Shown here piece by piece: positions 1 through 3,972 of a stretch of 5,882 nucleotides of DNA; position 1 is the stretch's first letter; each line of letters opens with the position of its first letter. A program made the translations under genes and the position numbers. The notes under the pieces were generated by a model that saw only the letters and a program-made list of their open reading frames with translations, was not told the DNA's origin and searched no databases. Where the stretch lies: contig QKBW01000064.1 of the NCBI GenBank assembly GCA_003245875.1, forward strand, positions 1 to 5,882, read 5' to 3'. The stretch comes from Candidatus Kaiserbacteria bacterium. Its GTDB lineage: Bacteria > Patescibacteriota > Minisyncoccia > Phycocordibacterales > UBA918.

Positions 1-260
1 TTGGTGACTATGTGTTGACGGGTGGAGAGCTTCCCGCGATGACTATTATTGATAGTATTGTGCGGCTTCTTCCTGGGGTGCTTGGTGGTGAGAAAAGTGC
101 GGAGATTGAGAGTTTTTCTGACGGAGAGACACTAGAATTTCCTCAGTATACGAAGCCAGCAGAGTTTGAGGGCATGAAGGTGCCAGACGTACTGCTGAGC
201 GGGCATCACGCCGAGATTGAAAAGTGGCGAGTAGCAAATTCGCAAAAAGCTGAGAAATAG
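1..260 (+). CDS. trmD: tRNA (guanine-37-N1)-methyltransferase TrmD, C-terminal part (5' end outside window)
   Basis: TrmD uses S-adenosylmethionine to methylate G37 next to the anticodon of tRNAs reading CNN codons, which prevents +1 frameshifting. It is a cytosolic SPOUT-fold dimer. The reading frame is open from the window edge (first full codon at base 3) and begins GDYVLTGGELPA, the conserved TrmD knot-region motif. The family blocks RLLPGVLG, PQYTKP, GMKVPDVLLSGHHAEI and the closing W-R follow. Arg in VRLLPG aligns with E. coli Arg154. The residue aligning with E. coli catalytic Asp169 (motif EDSF) is Glu here (IESF). The protein stops soon after IEKWR, so it lacks the roughly 40-residue C-terminal extension of E. 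coli TrmD (255 residues). Family assignment is very secure. The Asp-to-Glu reading relies on E. coli numbering recalled from memory. A perfect terminator hairpin follows, so trmD closes its operon; the usual partners rpsP, rimM and rplS would lie upstream, outside the window. Confidence 0.96.
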   Translation, partial: GDYVLTGGELPAMTIIDSIVRLLPGVLGGEKSAEIESFSDGETLEFPQYTKPAEFEGMKVPDVLLSGHHAEIEKWRVANSQKAEK

Positions 261-262
261 GG

Positions 263-292
263 GAAAGTCCGCGGAGTGCGGACTTTCTTGTT
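263..292 (+). terminator. Intrinsic terminator after trmD
   Basis: A perfect 10-bp inverted repeat, GAAAGTCCGC and GCGGACTTTC, encloses the 5-base loop GGAGT and is followed by TTGTT. It begins 3 bases after the trmD stop codon. The stem is strong, the T tract imperfect. Confidence 0.88.
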
Positions 293-420
293 GTGGTGGA
301 TATCGTAGAGCGATGAGCTACAGTTTTTTGTGGTGTTTTTGTTTTTGTAACGTTCGCTTGTAGGCTACTTTACCGTTTTTCTTCACAAAGCGCAAGCATA
401 ATGATAAAAAACACAACAAG

Positions 421-449
421 TTTACATAGTGAAACCGCTCACGTATACT
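421..449 (+). promoter_or_regulatory. Sigma70-type promoter of the two-gene membrane-protein operon
   Basis: TTTACA (421-426) and TATACT (444-449) are separated by exactly 17 bases, close to the vegetative consensus. Only 7 bases lie between the -10 box and the ATG at 457, so transcription should start at or next to the start codon and the mRNA should be leaderless. No Shine-Dalgarno sequence is present. The rest of 293-420 is A/T-rich and holds nothing else I can name, apart from a weak 4-bp stem before a T run near 306-330. Confidence 0.8.
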
Positions 450-456
450 GAGAGCC

Positions 457-930
457 ATGAAGGGATTTGCAAAATCATACCCCGCAAAAAAGCCCCGCTC
501 ACCTCAGTCGGCGCAAATGGCGATACTTATGGTATCAATCTTGGTGGTGATGATTCTGGGGCAGTTGTTTACTTTTGATGAATTCTTGGCTCTTCTTGCC
601 ACATTTAATCCTGGTTTTTCGATGGTTTATTGGCAGATCTTTGGTGCAATCTTGGTGACTGTTGAGGTATTTGCGCTACCTTTTTTGCTTCGCATGCAGC
701 TTTCAGTACTGTTTAGGTGGGTGAGCATGGTGAGCGGGTGGCTCGTGACGGTTGCATGGACTTGGTTGTCGGTGATGATCATGGTCGCCGGTCGAGAGGT
801 AGATGCGGCTGGTATTGTTGGCGCGCTGCCGGTGCCTGCGGGCTGGTGGATGGTACCATTCAGCGTGGCGCTCGGACTGTTAATGGCGTGGGCCTCTTGG
901 GGCTTGTGGCCGGGTAAGCTTAAAAGATAA
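457..930 (+). CDS. Uncharacterised four-helix membrane protein
   Basis: I do not recognise a named family. The 157-residue product has a basic, Pro-rich N terminus (residues 1-18, KKPRSP) that should stay in the cytosol. Four hydrophobic segments follow at about 21-38, 55-78, 86-111 and 130-151, then a short basic tail (GKLKR). There is no cleavable signal peptide. Trp and Met are frequent in the helices. The loop before helix 4 reads GALPVPAGWW. Size and four-helix topology resemble small DoxX/MauE-like proteins, but I see no redox Cys pair or other diagnostic motif, so no function is proposed. The start is supported by the promoter whose -10 box lies 7 bases upstream; there is no ribosome-binding site. 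It is the first gene of an operon with the membrane protein at 940, 9 bases downstream, which suggests the two act together. Confidence 0.85.
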   Translation: MKGFAKSYPAKKPRSPQSAQMAILMVSILVVMILGQLFTFDEFLALLATFNPGFSMVYWQIFGAILVTVEVFALPFLLRMQLSVLFRWVSMVSGWLVTVAWTWLSVMIMVAGREVDAAGIVGALPVPAGWWMVPFSVALGLLMAWASWGLWPGKLKR

Positions 931-934
931 GGAG
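929..934 (+). promoter_or_regulatory. Shine-Dalgarno site of the second operon gene
   Basis: AAGGAG lies 5 bases before the ATG at 940 and overlaps the stop codon of the preceding gene. It fixes this start and contrasts with the missing Shine-Dalgarno site of the operon's first gene. Confidence 0.8.
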
Positions 935-939
935 AGTGT

Positions 940-1500
940 ATGGAATTATTGGCAAAACTAGAATCGTACGTTGAGGCGCAGTATAAGGCGCTGAAGCTTC
1001 CGCGCCTTCCTAAGGGTGGGCGAGTGTGGCTGAAGGAGAATCTTTGGTGGATTGTGCTTGTGTTGGCAATCCTATCGGCTTTTTCATTGTTTGGCTTGTT
1101 GGGCGCATTGGCACTCGGAAGTGGTGTTGCGACCTATGCGGCATTTACTTCTTTCGTGGTTGCTTCAGTGGTTGGCTGGGTGCTCATCTTTGGTCTTGTC
1201 GTCCTCTTGTTTCGCGGTCTTGACGTTGCGTTGCTTGCGTTTGCGGTCAAGCCTCTAAAAGAGGGTCAACGTAAGGGTTGGACGCTTCTATTTTATGTGT
1301 GGGTGTTGGGTGTACTTTCTGTGGTTGTTGATCTATTCTCGCAACTTGTTTCGTTGAATCTCTTTAGTTTTGTAGGAACTGGTATTGCGGGAGTTGTGTT
1401 CCTCGGACTCGGCGGGTATATTCTTTTCGAGATTCGAGATCAGTTTGCTCAGGTTTCGAAGTCTGCGGGCGTGAAAAAGCGCGCATCGGTTCGCAAATAG
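940..1500 (+). CDS. Uncharacterised multi-pass membrane protein with amphipathic N terminus
   Basis: The 186-residue product starts with a charged, probably helical segment (residues 1-35) containing KLPRLPKGG. Hydrophobic segments follow at about 36-59, 69-103 (long, possibly a helix plus a re-entrant or interfacial part), 114-136 and 143-163. The tail is basic (KKRASVRK). The segment after helix 2, KPLKEGQRKGW, puts a positive loop before helix 3, which suggests cytosolic placement of that loop and of both termini. From memory, the pattern LPxLPK, glycine-rich helices, K-GW-LLF and a final helix ending in F-E/Q-I-R/K recurs in unnamed CPR membrane proteins, sometimes mislabelled as transporters. 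I cannot verify that here and propose no function. It is co-transcribed with the gene at 457 and has a good Shine-Dalgarno site. Its TAG stop lies inside a palindrome shared with the convergent gene. Confidence 0.87.
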   Translation: MELLAKLESYVEAQYKALKLPRLPKGGRVWLKENLWWIVLVLAILSAFSLFGLLGALALGSGVATYAAFTSFVVASVVGWVLIFGLVVLLFRGLDVALLAFAVKPLKEGQRKGWTLLFYVWVLGVLSVVVDLFSQLVSLNLFSFVGTGIAGVVFLGLGGYILFEIRDQFAQVSKSAGVKKRASVRK

Positions 1501-1513
1501 GTGTTATAACACC
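1500..1513. repeat. Perfect 14-base palindrome between two convergent stop codons
   Basis: GGTGTTATAACACC includes the last base of the upstream gene's TAG stop and the whole TAA stop (minus strand, 1504-1506) of the convergent gene. It could fold as a 5-bp stem with a TATA loop in both transcripts. No T tract follows on either side, so it is at best a weak bidirectional terminator. It could equally be a protein-binding site or chance. Confidence 0.5.
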
Positions 1514-1803
1514 ATCACAAGGATTAAGCCAACTATCCAGATCAGCCACCATGTGAATAGCTGGGTGTCTTCTTGGTTGCGTTCTAAAAGGTAGAAAATA
1601 CCAGTTATGAGTATGAACTTTGTCAGAAAGGCTGTGACATCGAATGACTCGCCTCCACTCGATAGGGCGTTTGCGAGTGCATACTCAAAGCCCGTCGAAA
1701 TAATTAAGAATGCGGGTGCGGCAATGAAGAAGCGTACGTTGTACGCATCAATACTACGAGTCGCCGCGTAGTAAAAGCCGAGTGTGATAAGCGTGATGGT
1801 CAT
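1504..1803 (-). CDS. Small uncharacterised membrane protein
   Basis: The 99-residue product is almost entirely hydrophobic, with likely membrane segments at about 1-16, 23-45, 54-73 and 82-99. The short polar links are TRSIDAYNVR, SSGGESFD and ERNQEDTQ. The last helix reaches the C terminus with no tail. I do not recognise a family; many bacteria carry small proteins of this type without assigned roles. Support for a real gene comes from consistent helix spacing, a promoter-like -10 box (TACAAT) 9 bases before the ATG, and a stop codon only 3 bases beyond the end of the convergent operon. No competing reading frame of quality exists on the plus strand here. No Shine-Dalgarno site is visible, in line with the other first genes of the window. 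Confidence 0.75.
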   Translation of the reverse strand: MTITLITLGFYYAATRSIDAYNVRFFIAAPAFLIISTGFEYALANALSSGGESFDVTAFLTKFILITGIFYLLERNQEDTQLFTWWLIWIVGLILVMVL

Positions 1804-1812
1804 GCCGTTGCT

Positions 1813-1841
1813 ATTGTAGCGAATCTTTTACGACGTGTATA
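1813..1841 (-). promoter_or_regulatory. Probable promoter of the minus-strand membrane-protein gene
   Basis: Read on the minus strand, TATACA (1841-1836) is followed after 17 bases by TACAAT (1818-1813). Nine bases then separate the -10 box from the ATG at 1803. The -35 match is only partial (4 of 6). The expected leader is about 2-3 bases. Confidence 0.55.
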
Positions 1842-1881
1842 TTCTGCTGTCTTCATGGTGCTAGCGAACACCTTTGAAAAA

Positions 1882-1890
1882 TGGTAAAAT
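1882..1890 (+). promoter_or_regulatory. Extended -10 promoter of tRNA-Gln
   Basis: TGGTAAAAT fits the extended -10 pattern TGnTAnAAT. Transcription should start near 1897, about 23 bases before the mature tRNA. I see no convincing -35 box. It is divergent from the promoter at 1813-1841. Confidence 0.6.
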
Positions 1891-1919
1891 GGGAAAGTTC
1901 TCGCTTGTCGGGAGCGTGT

Positions 1920-1994
1920 TGGGGTGTGGCCAAGTGGTAAGGCACATGGTTTTGGTCCATGCATTCGGGGGTTCGAATCCCTCCACCCCAGCCA
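1920..1994 (+). tRNA. tRNA-Gln (anticodon TTG), CCA encoded
   Basis: A full cloverleaf can be folded by hand. The acceptor stem TGGGGTG (1920-1926) pairs with CACCCCA (1984-1990). The D arm is GCC...GGC (1929-1943) with GG in the loop. The anticodon stem CATGG/CCATG (1945-1949, 1957-1961) carries the loop TTTTGGT, giving anticodon TTG at 1952-1954, which reads CAA. The variable loop is CATTC. The T arm GGGGG/CCCTC holds TTCGAAT and has one G-T wobble. Discriminator G (1991) and CCA (1992-1994) are genomically encoded. The U1-A72 first pair and G73 are typical of bacterial tRNA-Gln, and the sequence closely resembles the E. coli gene. Whether it is charged directly by GlnRS or through GluRS plus GatCAB cannot be told from here. 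Confidence 0.97.
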
Positions 1995-2063
1995 AGTATT
2001 GCAACTAACAAGACCTGATTGCATAATATATATTTCAATCAGTTAGTGATAATACAGTTTACA

Positions 2064-2091
2064 CAAAAACCGGCCATTTGGTCGGTTTTTT
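2064..2091 (+). terminator. Intrinsic terminator downstream of tRNA-Gln
   Basis: ACCGGCC and GGTCGGT form a 7-bp stem with one G-T wobble around the loop ATTT. The stem is flanked by an A run on the left and TTTTTT on the right that extend the pairing. It lies about 70 bases after the tRNA and is presumably its terminator. Confidence 0.8.
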
Positions 2092-2092
2092 A

Positions 2093-2105
2093 GTTCGAAT
2101 CCCTC
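2093..2105 (+). repeat. Partial copy of the tRNA-Gln T arm
   Basis: These 13 bases, GTTCGAATCCCTC, are identical to 1971-1983 inside tRNA-Gln (T loop plus 3' T stem). No 5' T-stem strand or acceptor stem accompanies them, so this is a fragment and not a second tRNA. It starts right after the T run of the terminator at 2064-2091. Confidence 0.6.
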
Positions 2106-2128
2106 TGGATATCATATCTGAGGGCTTT
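2101..2128 (+). other. Possible weak hairpin followed by a short T run
   Basis: CCCTC (2101-2105) pairs with GAGGG (2120-2124). An inner GAT/ATC stem is possible, and CTTTTA follows. It could act as a backup terminator or be incidental. The 5' arm overlaps the T-arm copy. Confidence 0.3.
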
Positions 2129-2170
2129 TAGGTCTAGGACTATTACATAGAAGCTAGTTATAACCCTGCC

Positions 2171-2187
2171 CGCTGTACCAATTTCAG
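2171..2187. repeat. 17-base direct repeat, left copy, upstream of the Nudix gene
   Basis: CGCTGTACCAATTTCAG matches 2738-2754 at 16 of 17 positions in the same orientation; the two copies bracket the Nudix gene. The reverse complement, CTGAAATTGGTACAGCG, resembles a tRNA D arm (CTG...TTGGTA...CAG), but no complete tRNA can be folded around it. Confidence 0.55.
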
Positions 2188-2212
2188 TGTATAAGAGAAA
2201 TTATTTCGTGTC

Positions 2213-2221
2213 TGTTACAAT
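2213..2221 (+). promoter_or_regulatory. Extended -10 promoter of the Nudix gene
   Basis: TGTTACAAT (extended -10 form TGnTACAAT) ends 6 bases before the ATG at 2228, which predicts a leaderless mRNA. No good -35 box lies at the expected distance, and no Shine-Dalgarno site is present. Confidence 0.6.
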
Positions 2222-2227
2222 TAGCTT

Positions 2228-2701
2228 ATGACAAAACCTAAAAGCGTAAACGGAGAGATTAATCACCCAGAGAGCACAAGGCGTGATGATTATCTATTCC
2301 GTGCTTCTTTAAAGGCGGTAATTCTTAATAAGCAAGGTCATGTTTTAGTAGTTAAGGAAACCGATCGTGACTGGTGGGACATTCCAGGAGGAGGTCTTGA
2401 TCATGGTGAGACGATTCGTGATGCTCTGGCTCGTGAACTTCACGAAGAAGTATCGCTAGAGGGTAATTTCGAATATAAAGTGATACTTGTTGAAGATCCT
2501 AGATATTTGAATGCACACAACTTATATCAAATGAGAATTATTTTTGCCGTAAAGCCCGAGAATTTTGCATTTGAGCCAGGGGATGATGGCGATGAAGTAA
2601 TTTTTATTGATCCAAAAGATTTTAAAGATTCCAAGCTAGTATGGGAACGGAAGATATACGAATACGCACAGATTGCTGCTAATAAGCAGGGTTTGTTTTA
2701 A
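2228..2701 (+). CDS. Nudix hydrolase
   Basis: Nudix enzymes cleave nucleoside diphosphates linked to another group, using Mg2+ bound by the Glu residues of the Nudix box. The 157-residue product has the box at residues 55-77: G55-x5-E61-x7-R69-E70-L71-x-E73-E74-x-S-L77. All catalytic Glu and Arg positions are present, but the usual Gly near the end of the box is Ser76. The preceding WWDIPGGG (49-56) is the typical strand-loop entry, and strands at 26-43 and 80-110 fit the fold. The first 21 residues are polar and not part of the core. Substrate cannot be assigned. The start is backed by an extended -10 box 6 bases upstream. The gene stands alone, is visibly more A/T-rich than its neighbours (two 60-base lines counted by hand gave 37 and 40 percent GC, against 48 percent for a line of the isomerase gene), and lies between tRNA-like repeats. 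This suggests acquisition by insertion beside tRNA-Gln. Confidence 0.9.
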   Translation: MTKPKSVNGEINHPESTRRDDYLFRASLKAVILNKQGHVLVVKETDRDWWDIPGGGLDHGETIRDALARELHEEVSLEGNFEYKVILVEDPRYLNAHNLYQMRIIFAVKPENFAFEPGDDGDEVIFIDPKDFKDSKLVWERKIYEYAQIAANKQGLF

Positions 2702-2737
2702 TCTGTATCAATGTAATAGTAATTATTTCGCTCATTA

Positions 2738-2754
2738 CGCTGTACCAAGTTCAG
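2738..2754. repeat. 17-base direct repeat, right copy, downstream of the Nudix gene
   Basis: CGCTGTACCAAGTTCAG differs from 2171-2187 at one base. A second short repeat, AATTATTTCG (2199-2208 and 2721-2730), also brackets the gene, but in inverted order relative to the 17-mers (A-B ... B-A). Together they suggest that the Nudix gene sits in a discrete inserted segment. Confidence 0.55.
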
Positions 2755-2813
2755 ACTTGATTAACTGATCAAACGAAGCTAACATCAAGCGAGTCTTGAG
2801 AAAGGAGATGGTA

Positions 2814-2839
2814 GGTTCGAATCCCTTTTCCCCAGCCAA
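2814..2839 (+). pseudogene. tRNA 3'-end remnant (T loop, acceptor strand, CCA)
   Basis: The 26 bases match 1970-1995 of tRNA-Gln (GG-TTCGAAT-CCC ... CCCCAGCCA plus one A) at 23 positions. The three differences are adjacent (CCA to TTT at 2827-2829). Bases upstream (2756-2813) do not supply a matching acceptor or D arm, so no functional tRNA is encoded. A terminator follows at once, as after a tRNA gene. It may be the displaced original 3' end of tRNA-Gln, left as a right-hand attachment site after an insertion, or a remnant of another tRNA. No integrase gene is present. Confidence 0.6.
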
Positions 2840-2845
2840 ACATAT

Positions 2846-2874
2846 ACACCTTCGCGTAAGGTGTTTTTGTTTTG
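2846..2874 (+). terminator. Intrinsic terminator before the GNAT gene
   Basis: ACACCTT (2846-2852) and AAGGTGT (2858-2864) form a perfect 7-bp stem around CGCGT, followed by TTTTGTTTTG. Its T tract runs directly into the promoter of the next gene. Confidence 0.82.
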
Positions 2875-2881
2875 ATATAAT
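2873..2881 (+). promoter_or_regulatory. Extended -10 promoter of the GNAT-idi unit
   Basis: TGATATAAT is a perfect extended -10 (TGn plus consensus TATAAT). It ends 6 bases before the ATG at 2888. No Shine-Dalgarno site can fit, so a leaderless mRNA is predicted. The expected -35 position falls in the terminator hairpin and shows no match. Confidence 0.72.
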
Positions 2882-2887
2882 ACGTCT

Positions 2888-3352
2888 ATGAATATACGAA
2901 AAGCCGAACCGAATGACATAGAAGAGATTCGGCAACTTAACCACAGGCTATTCCTTCATGACCTTCCGTACGATCCCCGGCTTAATATTGGTTGGCCGCT
3001 TGAAGATTTTGGTGAAGTTTATTTTAAAAAACGTATCAGTGGCGAGACCGGTGTCTGTTTTGTTGCGGAGGAGGGCGGTCGCCTAGTGGGATACGCGACG
3101 GGTCACGTGGAGAGCGAGATAGACTCAACGGATACCATTCTGCGCTGTGAGCTTGATAATATTTATGTTGAGGATGCATATCGCCGTTCCGGAGTTGGTC
3201 GTCATCTTGTCTCGGAACTTGATAATTGGTGTAAGGAAAGAGGTGCGAAGAATATGTTAGTGATCGCCTATGCAGGTAACTTGGACGCAATCCAGTTTTA
3301 CGAGTCGTATGGATTTAAACCATTTGCGCTAAAACTGGAACGGGATTTATAA
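2888..3352 (+). CDS. GNAT-family N-acetyltransferase
   Basis: GNAT enzymes transfer an acyl group from acyl-CoA to an amine on a small molecule or protein. The 154-residue length is typical of a single-domain member. The N terminus IRKAEPNDIEEIRQL (3-17) is the standard first strand and helix. GRLVGYA (64-70) is the central strand region. ELDNIYVEDAYRRSGVGRHL (88-107) is motif A, with the CoA pyrophosphate loop R99-R-S-G102-V-G104. N131...A134...F137-Y138...Y141-G142-F143 is motif B, seen in most GNATs. The substrate is unknown; nothing marks it as RimI or an aminoglycoside enzyme. The start is supported by the perfect extended -10 box 6 bases upstream. The isomerase gene begins 17 bases after the stop, so the two are probably co-transcribed, though no shared pathway is evident. 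Confidence 0.92.
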   Translation: MNIRKAEPNDIEEIRQLNHRLFLHDLPYDPRLNIGWPLEDFGEVYFKKRISGETGVCFVAEEGGRLVGYATGHVESEIDSTDTILRCELDNIYVEDAYRRSGVGRHLVSELDNWCKERGAKNMLVIAYAGNLDAIQFYESYGFKPFALKLERDL

Positions 3353-3359
3353 GATATTC

Positions 3360-3365
3360 AAGGGA
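3360..3365 (+). promoter_or_regulatory. Shine-Dalgarno-like site of idi
   Basis: AAGGGA lies 4 bases before the ATG at 3370, a little close but usable. This fits idi being the second gene of a transcript. Confidence 0.5.
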
Positions 3366-3369
3366 TATT

Positions 3370-3921
3370 ATGACAGACGAACAAGTAGTCTTATTGAGTG
3401 ATGACGGGCGCGAGATTGGCGAGATGTCAAAGGTCGATGTCCATGGACCAGACACGCCACTCCATAAGGCGTTCTCGTGCTACATATTCGATGAACGCGG
3501 TTTGCTATTAGTGACGCAACGTGCCAAGACCAAGGGTGTATGGCCGGGGGTGTGGACGAATAGTGTGTGTGGACATCCGGCGCCCGGTGAGTCTGACGAG
3601 TCGGCTATTCGACGTCGCGCAATGTTTGAACTGGGCATGGAAGTGTGTGATATTCAAGTCGTCCTACCGGATTATAGGTATAGAACGCCACCGTATAAGG
3701 GTATTATTGAGAACGAGATTTGTCCGGTCTATGTTGCACGTGCATCGTCTGTGGTAGACTCGAACCCGCTTGAGGTAGAGGATTACAAATGGATGAGCTG
3801 GTCTCAGTATGCGGCTGATTTGTTGGCAAACCCCGAGTCGTATTCGTACTGGGCTAAAGATCAGTATTTAGGACTCACAAACAGTTCCAGTATTGAGGAA
3901 TACGCAACGCTAATCGCATAA
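3370..3921 (+). CDS. idi: Isopentenyl-diphosphate delta-isomerase, type I
   Basis: Idi interconverts isopentenyl and dimethylallyl diphosphate, providing both building blocks for prenyl chains such as the undecaprenyl carrier of wall synthesis. It is a cytosolic Nudix-fold enzyme needing Mn2+/Zn2+ and Mg2+. The 183-residue product matches E. coli Idi (182 residues) almost without gaps at the active site: catalytic Cys67 in TNSVCGHP, metal ligands His25, His32 and His69, and Glu114 and Glu116 in ENEICP. WPGVWTNSVCGHP (58-70) and the following Gly-Glu of a diverged Nudix box are intact. It should therefore be active. It follows the GNAT gene by 17 bases with a Shine-Dalgarno-like site, which implies one transcript. 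No other isoprenoid gene lies in the window, so whether precursors come from a mevalonate pathway, the MEP pathway or a host cannot be decided here. In an organism with the MEP pathway Idi would be dispensable, whereas a mevalonate route or scavenging requires it. Confidence 0.97.
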   Translation: MTDEQVVLLSDDGREIGEMSKVDVHGPDTPLHKAFSCYIFDERGLLLVTQRAKTKGVWPGVWTNSVCGHPAPGESDESAIRRRAMFELGMEVCDIQVVLPDYRYRTPPYKGIIENEICPVYVARASSVVDSNPLEVEDYKWMSWSQYAADLLANPESYSYWAKDQYLGLTNSSSIEEYATLIA

Positions 3922-3957
3922 TCTGGCTTATAGAAGCGTTATCATCGATATTGCTTA

Positions 3958-3966
3958 TGCTAAAAT
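3958..3966 (+). promoter_or_regulatory. Extended -10 promoter of the pilin-propeller gene
   Basis: TGCTAAAAT fits TGnTAnAAT and ends 6 bases before the ATG at 3973, the same spacing as at 2213-2221 and 2873-2881. I see no clear -35 box and no terminator between idi and this gene, so some read-through from idi is possible. Confidence 0.65.
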
Positions 3967-3972
3967 GAATCT

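Noticed and set aside
46..237. Minus-strand open frame inside trmD
   Set aside because: It is a shadow of the clearly conserved TrmD frame.
1800..2038. Minus-strand open frames across tRNA-Gln
   Set aside because: They are antisense to the tRNA and give the familiar spurious peptide type WGGGIRTPE. No promoter or start signal supports them.
2756..2838. A second complete tRNA gene
   Set aside because: The T loop, CCCCAGCCA end and terminator are there, but no matching 5' acceptor strand, D arm or anticodon arm can be folded upstream.
2735..2944. Minus-strand 69-codon frame with a GFEP peptide
   Set aside because: It is antisense to the tRNA 3' remnant, crosses a terminator and promoter, and overlaps the start of the GNAT gene.
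3036..3290. Minus-strand open frame inside the GNAT gene
   Set aside because: The plus-strand frame carries the full GNAT motif set; the antisense product has no recognisable feature.
3922..3957. Terminator between idi and the pilin-propeller gene
   Set aside because: Only a 4-bp GCTT/AAGC stem without a T tract is present, too weak to call.
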